Shown: positions 9,157 to 17,973, counted from the first letter of the stretch. The stretch is 64,000 bases of DNA from G965212005 sp965212005 (GCA_965212005.1 OZ243038.1:310001-374000), one strand, 5' to 3'. Notes: generated by a model not told the origin, from the sequence alone. Made by a program: numbers and translations.

Positions 9157-10326
9157 TCAGGACCGTGCTGTTTCCGCATAGTCTCTGACCAGGGCCAGGG
9201 CGTGCTCCAGCTGTTCCAAACGATTGTAAAAATGCGGGGAGAAGCGCAGCCCGCCGTTCCGGGTGGCACAAATGACCCCCTGTTCGGCAAGGAAATGCTG
9301 CAAGGCAACCAGATCCAGGTCCCGGACCCGGAAAGTCACAATCCCGGCACGGCGCGGGATTGCTGCCGGGGTCAACAAGTCAAATCCGGCACAGGAATGG
9401 ATCTGCTCGATCAGGTAGCTGGTATTACGAATAATCCTTTGTGCCATCTGCGGCAAGCCGACCTCTTCAATTAAAGAAAGGCTGGCGTGCAGCGCGTGGA
9501 TGCCCAACATGTTCGGGCTGCCGCATTCAAAGCGGCGTGCATCCTCCGCCGGCTGCCAATCCCGGCGGGAAAAATCTCCGGCGTGCTGCACCATGTGCCA
9601 ACCATATTCAGACAGCTGCAGTTCCTGCTGGCACTGCGCCGCACAGTAAAACAGCGCAATACCCTCCGCTGACAGCATCCATTTATGGCCGTCCGCCATC
9701 AGAAAATCAGCTTGAATTTCCTGCACGTCCAACGGCAGCGCGCCCAATTGCTGGATGGCGTCCACGCAAAAGAGGATGCCCCTGGACTTGCAGAATGCTC
9801 CCAGACGCCTTAAATCGATACGCAATCCGCTGGCATATTGCACCGCGCTGATCGTCAACAGGCGGGTATGCCGGTCGCAGGCGGCCATCAGGGCGTCTTC
9901 GGGACTGAGGCCCTGGTCCAAATTCACCTCCCGCAGCTGCACCAGGCCCTCGCGCTGCAAAGCATCCCACGGCAGCCGATTAGAGGGAAATTCCTGATCG
10001 CTGGAAACAATGTTTTCATGTTCCCGCCAGCACAATCCGGAGGCAACAAAAGACAGCGCTTCAGAGGTATTTTTCAGCAAGGCGATCTCGGCACTGGACG
10101 GCGCGTTGATCAGATTCTGCAATTGCCGGCGCAGTTGCTGCTCGGTCTGCAGCCAAGCCGAATGCGAGTGGGCGCCGGGGTGCACGTTTTCCTGCGCGAA
10201 TTGCTGCACGGCGCGGGCACAACGCTGCGGCCAGGGGGAAATGCCCGCGTGATTCAGATACACCAGGCCATCCCGCTGGGGAAATTCCTGATGAATGAGC
10301 CGGTCTATATCGGGCTTCTGATCCAT
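9157..10326 (-). CDS. Class V aminotransferase-fold protein
   Basis: PLP-dependent protein of 389 residues in the class V aminotransferase / cysteine desulfurase fold. Visible are the N-terminal YLNHAGISPWP, the cofactor Asp in FCVDAIQQLGALPLDV and the Schiff-base Lys in ADGHKWMLSAEG. No cysteine occurs on a mobile loop as in NifS/IscS, so cysteine desulfuration is doubtful; the family also holds isopenicillin-N-epimerase-like proteins and other lyases. It stands alone on the minus strand with a 369-bp upstream region that includes an inverted repeat. The substrate cannot be told from the sequence. Confidence 0.85.
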   Translation of the reverse strand: MDQKPDIDRLIHQEFPQRDGLVYLNHAGISPWPQRCARAVQQFAQENVHPGAHSHSAWLQTEQQLRRQLQNLINAPSSAEIALLKNTSEALSFVASGLCWREHENIVSSDQEFPSNRLPWDALQREGLVQLREVNLDQGLSPEDALMAACDRHTRLLTISAVQYASGLRIDLRRLGAFCKSRGILFCVDAIQQLGALPLDVQEIQADFLMADGHKWMLSAEGIALFYCAAQCQQELQLSEYGWHMVQHAGDFSRRDWQPAEDARRFECGSPNMLGIHALHASLSLIEEVGLPQMAQRIIRNTSYLIEQIHSCAGFDLLTPAAIPRRAGIVTFRVRDLDLVALQHFLAEQGVICATRNGGLRFSPHFYNRLEQLEHALALVRDYAETARS

Positions 10327-10695
10327 TTATCCGGACTCCATACTATGTCGCATAATCTATATTATGTTAAATAATAGACTCACCTAATCAGGCAGGAGAC
10401 CATTACACACCATTTTTGCGCCGATTTTCAAAAGCCTGTACTGAGGATCGGCCCACGCTCCGCATTGGCCCGGAAATCATTTTGGCAAAGAAAATAGACA
10501 TAAAATTAGGATAAATTGATAAACTATTGAAAATAATTGCTATTTAATCTTGATAATCGAATGAGCTTGTACTACACTGGTACATTGAAAAGGCAGGCGG
10601 CACCAAGCCGACGATTCCCCTAGGCCCATGGACGGGCCGTTTAATCTGCCAGGCATGGAGCGCGATTCAGACCCCCTGTTCCCACCGGCACCGTG
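10327..10695. promoter_or_regulatory. Upstream region of the aminotransferase gene
   Basis: This stretch is non-coding and strongly AT-rich between 10480 and 10600. It holds a 17-bp dyad at 10568-10584 (TGTAC, seven bases, GTACA), a plausible operator for the minus-strand gene starting at 10326. A second hairpin (GGCCC/GGGCC, 10623-10638) lies nearer the end of the amidotransferase gene and could act as a terminator, but lacks a clear T-tract. The regulator is unknown. Confidence 0.35.
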
Positions 10696-11436
10696 CTATG
10701 CAGACGAAGCGCCGGATCGAGCACAACTCATCCAGCTCTGATAGAGATACTCCGCGTCCCGGCGCATCTCAGGCAAATGCATATGAACCTGCGTACACAG
10801 CCGTTCCAGGCTGTCGGCTCCTCCCAGTGCTTGGTGCAGGGCATCCCTGTATTCGGGAATGCGCCCCCATTGCTCGAGCATTTCCATGGTAATTTCCATA
10901 TGGAACTGCATGCTGAAAGCCCGCCCACCGAAGCGCATGGCTTGAATGGAGCAGGCCGGACTGGAGGCGAGAATCTGCACGGATTCCGGGATCCGGCTCA
11001 CTTCTGCCGAATGCCACTGCAACACCTGCCGGGTTTGCCCTCCCCCGCCGAACAGGGCATCGCCCAGGTCATGGACATGAAGGTCCATCATGCCGATCTC
11101 CGGGGTGGCAGCCGCTTTGACCTCTCCTCCCAGCGCACAGGCCAGCAGCTGATGCCCCAGACAAAAGCCCAGGAAAGGAAGCTGCCTATCCTGCACTGCT
11201 TCCCGAATGAAAGCGATCTCCTGGGTCAGCCAGGGATGGCGTTCGCTCTGCCACACGTCCATCGGCCCGCCCATCACCCACAGACCCTGATAATCATCCA
11301 GGCCGGGTAATGGCTCCTGTTCATCCAACTCGATCGTATCCCACTGGATGCCGTCATGCCGGAACATTTCCCGGTAAATGCCGGGGTGCTCCACACGTGC
11401 GTGCTGGAGCACTAATAAACGGAAGTGTTTTTTCAC
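10696..11436 (-). CDS. Class I glutamine amidotransferase domain protein
   Basis: Stand-alone GATase1-fold protein of 246 residues. The Cys-His-Glu triad is Cys92 in GFCLGHQLLA, His179 and Glu181 in QFHMEI, and the oxyanion motif MGGPMDVW is at about 55-62. It resembles GMP-synthase-like amidotransferases that lack the synthetase half, some of which hydrolyse gamma-glutamyl compounds. No partner synthetase is adjacent. It reads on the minus strand toward a non-coding stretch, so it is probably its own transcription unit. Confidence 0.88.
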   Translation of the reverse strand: MKKHFRLLVLQHARVEHPGIYREMFRHDGIQWDTIELDEQEPLPGLDDYQGLWVMGGPMDVWQSERHPWLTQEIAFIREAVQDRQLPFLGFCLGHQLLACALGGEVKAAATPEIGMMDLHVHDLGDALFGGGGQTRQVLQWHSAEVSRIPESVQILASSPACSIQAMRFGGRAFSMQFHMEITMEMLEQWGRIPEYRDALHQALGGADSLERLCTQVHMHLPEMRRDAEYLYQSWMSCARSGASSA

Positions 11437-11750
11437 GCTCTACCCCTAAATCATCATCCGGCGGCCCGGCGCCCCGATCGCACCTTGAGACACCCGCCTG
11501 AACCCCAGCTCCCGGTTGGGAGCCAAAACCGCCCCTGGCCCTATCGTCGCCAGTCGGGCTGGCTCGGACGGTCGCTGAAGGTACTGCCTGGCGGGCAGAA
11601 CGGCGCACCGCAAACGGCCGGGGTCGGACTGGGGTCGCGCCGGCCGCCCGGCTCCCTCCCCCGAACCATCTATACTCAGCGAGCGGGACCGGGCGGCGGC
11701 ATCGGGGTCCCCTTGAACCTGGCGGGAAGCAGGGAAGATCGGCAGGCGGA
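11437..11750. other. Intergenic, no gene recognised
   Basis: This GC-rich 314-base stretch lies between the amidotransferase start and the 3' end of tRNA-Leu. It should contain the promoter of the amidotransferase and the end of the tRNA transcript, but I see no convincing hexamers or T-tailed hairpin. Short open frames across it are Pro/Arg/Gly-rich and look like chance. Confidence 0.4.
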
Positions 11751-12053
11751 TGGTGCGGGCGGAGGGACTCGAACCCTCACGAGCAATAAGCTCAACGGAT
11801 TTTCGTACCAGCTACGGTTTTCACCGCCCTCGCCGTCGCGAAGTTTGTGGTCTGGACTATACCTTCACCGTAGCGCATGGCTTTAGGTGCTGCCCGTCTA
11901 GTCTCTACACCTTCCCGACCACTGGCCGGGCTCGGCTCGGGATTGCCATTTCACAGGTTTTCCCGAATTTGAGCAGTTCTACTTCTCCGGTTTCCCGAAG
12001 AGCACTCAAATTTGCTTTAAGTCCGTTGCGTCTGCCAATTCCGCCACGCCCGC
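11751..12053 (-). tRNA. leuZ: tRNA-Leu(UAA), interrupted by a group I intron
   Basis: On the minus strand the 5' exon is 12053-12019 (35 nt) and the 3' exon 11803-11751 (53 nt, CCA encoded). Joined, they form an 88-nt leucine tRNA: acceptor GCGGGCG/CGCCCGC with A73, anticodon stem ACGGA/TCCGT closing the loop CTTAAAA with anticodon TAA, a long variable arm, and the T-loop TTCGAGT. The intervening 215 nt fall between anticodon bases U34 and A35, the site used by cyanobacterial tRNA-Leu(UAA) introns. Gene order pgsA-Gly-Cys-Leu matches E. coli pgsA-glyW-cysT-leuZ, whose leuZ has no intron. Confidence 0.93.
11804..12018 (-). ncRNA. Group I intron in tRNA-Leu(UAA)
   Basis: A 215-nt self-splicing-type intron without room for an endonuclease gene. 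Features read on the minus strand: the last exon base is U and the last intron base is G (11804), as required. Intron bases about 12-15 (GAGU) can pair with exon ACUU to make P1 with the conserved U-G wobble. The core carries the P4-side motif GGCAAUCCCGAGCC, the R-type segment GUAGAGACUAGACGGG, and the S-type segment AAGGUAUAGUCCAGA. GACUA and UAGUC make P7, the guanosine-binding helix. Length and core resemble the IC3 introns of cyanobacterial tRNA-Leu (family knowledge). Confidence 0.9.
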
Positions 12054-12188
12054 AAAGCTCTTTCCTCTAATAGCGACGGTGTTTGCCTATAGTTCAAGGT
12101 CCCATCTCCGGCAAACTCCCTGCCCTAGCCAGGCCCTCCTCTTTGCTGCCTATGTGCCACCGCTCTGTTGCCACCGGGGCGGAGCAAC

Positions 12189-12262
12189 TGGAGGCTGGGG
12201 TCGGAATCGAACCGGCATAGACGGCTTTGCAGGCCGTTGCATAACCATTCTGCCACCCAGCC
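12189..12262 (-). tRNA. cysT: tRNA-Cys(GCA)
   Basis: On the minus strand the acceptor pair GGCTGGG/CCCAGCC closes a standard cloverleaf with anticodon loop CTGCAAA, T-loop TTCGATT, discriminator U as expected for cysteine, and encoded CCA (12191-12189). The middle gene of the Gly-Cys-Leu cluster downstream of pgsA, probably cotranscribed. Confidence 0.95.
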
Positions 12263-12386
12263 TGGATAAGAGGGGATATCGAGCGCTATCCGCTGCAAAA
12301 GTGCTGCGCCCATGATGAACAGGGTACCAGGGACATTCACTACGGCCTCACCTCCTCCCAAACCGGCTGAGGCAGACTAAAAATTG

Positions 12387-12459
12387 AGCGGGAAACGAGA
12401 TTCGAACTCGCGACCCCAACCTTGGCAAGGTTGTGCTCTACCAGCTGAGCTATTCCCGC
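12387..12459 (-). tRNA. glyW: tRNA-Gly(GCC)
   Basis: On the minus strand the acceptor GCGGGAA/TTCCCGC, D-loop AGCTCAGCTGGTAGAGC, anticodon loop TTGCCAA and T-loop TTCGAAT form a complete cloverleaf with discriminator U. The next bases are CAA, so CCA is not encoded, unlike the neighbouring Cys and Leu genes, and must be added by nucleotidyltransferase. Sits 65 bp after pgsA. Confidence 0.95.
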
Positions 12460-12524
12460 TGGAAACCTCCATCGCCATTTTAGTGCCGGATTCAACAACG
12501 GTCAATGCAGGCCCGATGGCGGGA

Positions 12525-13160
12525 TCAGGAAGTTTGCCGGGCACCCGCCGGCCTCTTCCCGGCTCCGCCCGCGGGATGCGGCGGAGTCGAGGGAGTGGGG
12601 GTTTGCTGCTTGACACAATACAAAAATACTTTTAAATACAATAGCATAGACCATATACTGAAAATCAAAGAAAGGCAAAGCAAGGTGATTCCGATACCAT
12701 ATAACCACCACCAATCCCGTACCGACTGCACGCAGATCAATACTAACAGCGCGACCATCTGCAGGCCGCTCTTGATTTTCCCGCTCGGGAGCACCGCCAC
12801 CTTGGCATTCTGCCCTATTTCCGCCATCCAGGCCCGCAGCGCGGAAACGGTAAGTTCGCGCCCAATCAATACGACCGCGGGCAAGGCCAACCACAGACTG
12901 GGCTGCTGCTGCACCAGTAGCACCAGCGTGGTAGCGACTAAAAGCTTGTCTGCCACCGGGTCCAGAAAGACCCCAAACGGGGAGCCCTGATTCAGAGATT
13001 TTGCCAGGTAACCGTCCAAAAAATCAGTCAACGAGGCCAGCCCGAAGACCAGGGCAGCCCATATAAAATGTCCGGAGAAAGGCCAAAGGAAAAGAATAAT
13101 AAATAATGGTATGAATACTATACGCATTAAAGTTAATAAATTAGGCAATGTATAGATCAT
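12525..13160 (-). CDS. pgsA: Phosphatidylglycerophosphate synthase
   Basis: Inner-membrane CDP-alcohol phosphotransferase that joins CDP-diacylglycerol to glycerol-3-phosphate, the committed step to phosphatidylglycerol and cardiolipin. The 211-residue product starts MIYTLPNLLTLMRI (start chosen at 13160 because the longer frame to 13301 adds 47 unrelated residues) and has about five membrane segments. The catalytic motif D-x2-DG-x2-A-x9-G-x3-D-x3-D is present as DFLDGYLAKSLNQGSPFGVF followed by LDPVAD, but Lys replaces the usual Arg after the Ala. The tail after about residue 185 is Pro/Gly/Arg-rich and longer than usual. Lies 140 bp downstream of uvrC. Confidence 0.94.
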   Translation of the reverse strand: MIYTLPNLLTLMRIVFIPLFIILFLWPFSGHFIWAALVFGLASLTDFLDGYLAKSLNQGSPFGVFLDPVADKLLVATTLVLLVQQQPSLWLALPAVVLIGRELTVSALRAWMAEIGQNAKVAVLPSGKIKSGLQMVALLVLICVQSVRDWWWLYGIGITLLCLSLIFSIWSMLLYLKVFLYCVKQQTPTPSTPPHPAGGAGKRPAGARQTS

Positions 13161-13300
13161 GGTTCGTAAATCAGAATCCCTGGCGCAGCGTCGAGCCAGG
13201 CGGAGAAAGGCGCCCTCTACGCAGCACCTGCCCATACGCTGAGCGCCGAAACCGTGCTGAGGACGCACGGCAGAGCGCCGGCCGGCGCCGGATGCCGGCA

Positions 13301-15157
13301 TCAGTGCAGGTGTTCATAAATCCGCCTGGCCAGTTCCGGACCAATCCCAGGTGCCCGGGCCAACTCCCCTGCCCCGGCCTGCAGCAATTTGCGCAGACCG
13401 CCAAAATGCTGCAGCAAATGCCGCCGGCGAACCTCCCCCACCCCTTCGATCACTTCCAGCGCAGAGCGCTGCCGGGAGCGCCTGCGGCGCTGGCGGTGTC
13501 CGCTCAACGCGAAACGATGCGCTTCGTCGCGGATGCGCTGCAGTAAATGCAACACCGGGGAATCCGCCGGCAGCCGGATCGGCCTGCGGCCGGCGATGAC
13601 CAGGGCCTCCAGCCCGGCCTTGCGCCCCGGCCCCTTACTGATGCCCAGTAGCGGCAACCCGGCGATACCCAGTTCATCCAGGGCCTGTTGCGCCGTATTC
13701 AACTGGCCGCGACCGCCATCGATCAACAACAGATCGGGCAGCGCGCCCTGCTCCTGCTGTAAGCGCCGGTAGCGCCGCTGCACCGCCTGGCCAATGGCGG
13801 CGTAATCGTCCCCAGCGCGGATACCACGCATATTAAAGCGGCGGTATGCGCTTCGTACCGCGACCGCTTCCACAAACACCACACAAGAGGCAGTGGCAGC
13901 TTCTCCACGGGTATGACTAATATCAAAGCATTCTATATGCGCCGGCGCTGCCGACAATTGCAGCAGATCCGCCAATTGCTGCAGCACGGAGAGCGCTGCC
14001 GGCGGCTCTTTCGCCGACCCCGCGGTGGCGCGCCGCTGTGTCAGCGCGGCGGCCGCGTTTTCCAAAGCCAGGCGCTGTAACTGCGCCAACTCGCCGCGCG
14101 GGCGATGTTGCAACCGTACCGCATGCCCCGCTTTAGCGGCCAGGGATTGCTGCAACGCATGGTCCCCGTCCGGCAGATGACTGAGCAGGATTTGTGCTGG
14201 AATCAACTGATGTTCCCCGGCCAGGTAATACTGGCTGAGGAAGGCGGCGAGCACTTCCGAGGGAGTGGCGTTTTCCGCATGCCTGGGGAAGAAAGCCCGG
14301 TTGCCCAGGTTCATGCCGTGACGGACGTTGAATACCTGTACACAGGCCAGACGGTCCGCACAGCAGCAGGCGACCAAGTCCAAATTCTGCTCCGGATCAC
14401 TGACCCGGTAGCGTCCCTGCACACTGCTCAGGTTGCCCAGCAAATCCCGATACCGGGCAGCCTGTTCAAAATCCAGGCGGCTCGCCGCCTGTTGCATGGA
14501 GTCCTGCAAGGTGCGAGTCAGGGTTTCATTCCTGCCTTCCAGGAACAGAACGGCCTGCTCCAGGTCTTGCCGGTATTGCTCTGCATCAATCCAATTCACG
14601 CAGGGCGCGCGGCAACGCTGAATCTGGTATTGCAGGCAGGGACGGACCCGATTGCGAAATACGCTGTCCTCACAATTCCGAATGCGAAACAGCTTCTGCA
14701 CCAGTCCCAGGGTCTGACGCACGGCACGCACGTTCGTGTAGGGGCCAAAATAGCGCTCTTCCTTCCTGCGGGGGCCGCGATAGAAGCGCAGCCGGGGAAA
14801 TTCATGCTGTGTATCCAAGCAAATGTAGGGGTAGCTCTTATCATCGCGGAATAATACATTGTAACGAGGCTGAAAGCGCTTGATCAGGTTGTTTTCCAAT
14901 AGCAGCGCCTCACTGTCGCCGCTGGTCACGGTGACGTCGATAGAGGCGATGCGGGCGACCAATTGGCGGGTTTTGAGGTTCTGCTGCGCTTCTTTGCTGA
15001 AATAACTGCGCAGTCGAGCGCGCAAATTGTGCGCCTTGCCCACATAAATGACACGGCTTTGCTGATCCAGCATCCGGTAAACGCCTGGCTGACGGCTGAC
15101 GGTGCGTAAAAAAAGCGGCGCGTCAAACCCCGGCGGCTCAGCCATCACGGATGCCAC
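13301..15157 (-). CDS. uvrC: UvrABC excinuclease subunit C
   Basis: Makes both incisions around bulky DNA lesions in nucleotide excision repair. The 618-residue protein has, in order: an N-terminal GIY-YIG nuclease (GVYRM near residue 25, VIYVGKAHNLRARL, and the metal-binding Glu in LLLENNLIK), a UVR domain for UvrB contact (LDFEQAARYRDLL, about 215-230), a Cys-rich linker, the RNase-H-like second nuclease (IECFDISHTRGE, DLLLIDGGRGQL), and C-terminal helix-hairpin-helices. A start four codons later (MAEPPGF) is equally possible. Gene order uvrC-pgsA is conserved in gammaproteobacteria. Confidence 0.97.
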   Translation of the reverse strand: MASVMAEPPGFDAPLFLRTVSRQPGVYRMLDQQSRVIYVGKAHNLRARLRSYFSKEAQQNLKTRQLVARIASIDVTVTSGDSEALLLENNLIKRFQPRYNVLFRDDKSYPYICLDTQHEFPRLRFYRGPRRKEERYFGPYTNVRAVRQTLGLVQKLFRIRNCEDSVFRNRVRPCLQYQIQRCRAPCVNWIDAEQYRQDLEQAVLFLEGRNETLTRTLQDSMQQAASRLDFEQAARYRDLLGNLSSVQGRYRVSDPEQNLDLVACCCADRLACVQVFNVRHGMNLGNRAFFPRHAENATPSEVLAAFLSQYYLAGEHQLIPAQILLSHLPDGDHALQQSLAAKAGHAVRLQHRPRGELAQLQRLALENAAAALTQRRATAGSAKEPPAALSVLQQLADLLQLSAAPAHIECFDISHTRGEAATASCVVFVEAVAVRSAYRRFNMRGIRAGDDYAAIGQAVQRRYRRLQQEQGALPDLLLIDGGRGQLNTAQQALDELGIAGLPLLGISKGPGRKAGLEALVIAGRRPIRLPADSPVLHLLQRIRDEAHRFALSGHRQRRRRSRQRSALEVIEGVGEVRRRHLLQHFGGLRKLLQAGAGELARAPGIGPELARRIYEHLH

Positions 15158-15294
15158 GGACGCGCCGGCGCCGCCGGGCTTTGTTCCCTGTCCTGCTTCA
15201 ACATTGGGAGACGGGCGGATATAATCATTACAATATACTTTATATAAAGTATATAATATATTGATTTAATTTACAATTACTTCCTGTCTAAAGA

Positions 15295-15384
15295 TGGTGG
15301 AGAGAGTGGGATTCGAACCCACGGATCACTCACGCAATCAACGGTTTTCAAGACCGCCGCCTTCGACCACTCAGCCACCTCTCC
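15295..15384 (-). tRNA. tRNA-Ser(UGA)
   Basis: On the minus strand the acceptor GGAGAGG pairs with TCTCTCC (last pair G-U), the anticodon loop is CTTGAAA (anticodon TGA), the variable arm is long as in class II tRNAs, the T-loop is TTCGAAT, and CCA is encoded. The discriminator base is A; bacterial serine tRNAs nearly always have G73. The 137-bp space to uvrC is very AT-rich (15220-15280). Confidence 0.93.
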
Positions 15385-15616
15385 CTGTATCCCGCCACGG
15401 CACCCCCGGCGTTACCGCGCCTGGGCGCGGTGCCGGAGCTCCCGGAATTCGGTTCCGCCTCCGGCACTGTTCCTGCCCCCGGCCATCATCGCCGCAGCGG
15501 CGCGCTCATCGCCACAGCCATTCTGCCCCGACTCTGCCCCGACATTGAGTTGCAATTAAACCAGAATATGCGAGTATTATAAGACACAACTTGACTTTTT
15601 ATGGAGTTTTGACGCT

Positions 15617-16324
15617 ATGGCCAACCCAATCAGCAACCTTATCAATGAAAGGAAGCTCATGTCCGGGGGCGCCGCTACAGGCCGCACACTGCCCTCCCTG
15701 GAAGTGAACCGGCTGGTACGCAACACCTACTTGCTGCTGTCCATGACCTTGCTGTTCAGTGCGGGCACCGCAGCGCTGGCATTTGCCCTGAATTTGCCCA
15801 CCTTCGGAATCATTCTCACCCTGGGCGGCTACATGGGCCTGCTCTTCGCCGTGACGAAGTGCCGCAACAGTACCTGGGGGCTGTTCTGGGTCTTCATGCT
15901 GACCGGTTTTATGGGATTGACCCTGGGGCCCATTCTGAATCTCTACGTGACCTTCCTGAGCAACGGTGCGGAATTGGTTATGTTGGCATTGGCCGGGACC
16001 GGCACGATCTTCCTGGCCTTGTCCGGATACACCTTAATCTCGCGCAAGGACTTCAGTTTCCTGGGAGGCTTTGTATTTACCGGGCTCTTGGTCGCCTTCC
16101 TGATCGGTTTGGTCGCCTATTTCTTTCAGCTACCGGGCCTGGCGTTGGCGGTCTCCGGGATGTTCGTACTGGTCTCTTCCGGACTCATCCTCTATCAAAC
16201 GAGCAGGATGATTAATGGCGGAGAGACGAACTACATTATGGCCACGGTGGGACTGTACCTGGCGTTATATAACCTCTTCATCAGTCTGCTGCATCTGCTG
16301 GCTGCATTCTCCGGCAGAGACTAA
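15617..16324 (+). CDS. Bax inhibitor-1 / YccA family membrane protein
   Basis: Inner-membrane protein of 235 residues with about seven hydrophobic segments from residue 35 to the end, typical of the BI-1/YccA/YbhL family. In E. coli YccA binds and modulates the FtsH protease; related members are pH-dependent calcium leak channels (family knowledge, not shown here). The family pattern is visible in LTGFMGLTLGPIL, in DFSFLGGFVFTGL and in the last helix ALYNLFISLLHLL. GGAG at 15603-15606 serves as ribosome-binding site. The gene stands alone, convergent with the transhydrogenase operon. Confidence 0.9.
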   Translation: MANPISNLINERKLMSGGAATGRTLPSLEVNRLVRNTYLLLSMTLLFSAGTAALAFALNLPTFGIILTLGGYMGLLFAVTKCRNSTWGLFWVFMLTGFMGLTLGPILNLYVTFLSNGAELVMLALAGTGTIFLALSGYTLISRKDFSFLGGFVFTGLLVAFLIGLVAYFFQLPGLALAVSGMFVLVSSGLILYQTSRMINGGETNYIMATVGLYLALYNLFISLLHLLAAFSGRD

Positions 16325-16602
16325 AGCGCGAAAAATCCGGCGGCGCAATTTGCGCGGGCCGGCGTGATGCGGCTTGTCTCCCCCACTGACACGGCGGGGG
16401 ATAGGGTGGCGTTTTATGTCTCCGGGCCGGCGCGACCCTGCCCTGTCCCTTACTGAACCGCCCGGGAACCGGGGTCGGAAGTGGCGCTGCGGCGCAATGG
16501 CGGCCGCCGCGCGGGACAGACTACTGACGGACTACTGGAGGCTGAGCCCCATTCGGACGGTTCCGGGGTGCCGCGGGCAGGAAACGCTCCCAGGAGCGCC
16601 GT

Positions 16603-17973
16603 TCAGAATGACTTCAAACTCTGGATCAGGCTGGAAATAGCCTGCCGACCATCACCGTACAGCATACGGGTGTTTTCCGCGTAGAACAGGGCATTTTCCA
16701 GGCCGGAGAAACCCTTCCCCTTGCCGCGCTTGATGACGATGCAGTTGTGGGCCCGATCAGCATCCAGAATGGGCATGCCGTAAATCGGGCTGGAACGCTC
16801 CGTGCGTGCGCTCGGATTCACGACGTCATTGGCGCCAATCACTAAAGCGACTTCGGAATTGGGGAAATCGGAGTTGATTTCCTCCAGGTCGTAGATCTTA
16901 TCGTAAGGGACACCGGCCTCGGCCAACAGCACGTTCATGTGCCCCGGCATGCGACCGGCTACCGGGTGAATGGCAAAACGCACGTCAACGCCGCGCTGTT
17001 CCAACATGCCGCTCAACTCCCACAGCTTGTGCTGCGCCTGGGCCACCGCCATGCCATAACCGGGAACCACGACCACCTTGTTGGCGTAGCTCATCATCGC
17101 CGCCGCATCGGTGCTGTTGATTTCCTTCATCATGCCTTCGATGCTCACCGCAGACTCCTGCTCTTGAGCGCCGAAGGCGGAAAACAGCACGTTGCCCAGG
17201 GAGCGGTTCATCGCTTTTGCCATTAACTGGGTGAGCAGAGTGCCGGCGGCACCGACTACGGTGCCGGCGATGATCATCGCGGCGTTATCCAGCGCGAAAC
17301 CTTCAAAAGCGACCGCCAACCCGGTGAGTGCGTTGTACAGCGAGATCACGACCGGCATGTCGGCCCCGCCGATAGGCATCGTCATCAATACCCCGTAGAC
17401 CAGGGCGGCCGCAAAAAAGAGCAGCAGCAGAAAAGTAACGGACGGGTAAAACAGCAGGATCAGGCCTAGCAGCACGGCGGCCCCCAGGACTGCAAAATTC
17501 ACCCTTTGCTGATTGGAGAACAGGTAAGAGCCGCGCAACCAACCCTGCAGTTTGGCAAAGGCAATCAGCGAGCCGGAAAAGGAAATCGAGCCGATCAAGG
17601 CGCCCGCCACCGCCAGAAAAATGCTCACCTGTCCGTGTGCCCCCACTCCCCCGAGCAGGGCCAGCGCCGCAATGCAAGCCGCGGAGCCGCCTCCCATGCC
17701 GTTATAGAGCGCCACCATCTGCGGCATGGCGGTCATTTTTACGATTCTCCCCGAGAACCAGGCCAGCAAACCGCCGATCAACAGGGCGCTGGTCATCAGC
17801 ACAAAATTCGTTTTTTCCAGCCACAGGAACGTGATCGCCACCGCCGCCGTCATGCCGACGCCGGACCAGAGGATGCCGCGGCGCGCCGTCAGCGGCGAAC
17901 TCATCTGCTTCAGACCGATGATAAAAAGGACTGCGACGACCAGGTAGACCGTTTCCAGCAGAAAATACATCAT
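16603..17973 (-). CDS. pntB: NAD(P) transhydrogenase subunit beta
   Basis: Inner-membrane subunit that binds NADP(H) and completes the proton channel coupling hydride transfer between NADH and NADP+ to the proton gradient. The 456-residue protein has about eight to nine membrane segments in its first 270 residues and a Rossmann-like domain III at the C-terminus (VVVPGYGMAVAQAQHK, VALVIGANDVVNP, KRGKGKGFSGLENALFY). Its ATG overlaps the stop of the preceding small subunit (ATGA at 17973-17970). Last gene of the three-gene pnt operon. Confidence 0.97.
   Translation of the reverse strand: MMYFLLETVYLVVAVLFIIGLKQMSSPLTARRGILWSGVGMTAAVAITFLWLEKTNFVLMTSALLIGGLLAWFSGRIVKMTAMPQMVALYNGMGGGSAACIAALALLGGVGAHGQVSIFLAVAGALIGSISFSGSLIAFAKLQGWLRGSYLFSNQQRVNFAVLGAAVLLGLILLFYPSVTFLLLLFFAAALVYGVLMTMPIGGADMPVVISLYNALTGLAVAFEGFALDNAAMIIAGTVVGAAGTLLTQLMAKAMNRSLGNVLFSAFGAQEQESAVSIEGMMKEINSTDAAAMMSYANKVVVVPGYGMAVAQAQHKLWELSGMLEQRGVDVRFAIHPVAGRMPGHMNVLLAEAGVPYDKIYDLEEINSDFPNSEVALVIGANDVVNPSARTERSSPIYGMPILDADRAHNCIVIKRGKGKGFSGLENALFYAENTRMLYGDGRQAISSLIQSLKSF

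Noticed and set aside
10528..10542. Fur-box-like sequence upstream of the class V aminotransferase
   Set aside because: Only about 10 of 14 matches to the 7-1-7 consensus in a strongly AT-rich stretch, and the gene has no evident iron role.
14105..14854. 249-residue plus-strand open frame inside uvrC
   Set aside because: Antisense to UvrC, which has all its domains; no supporting start signal.
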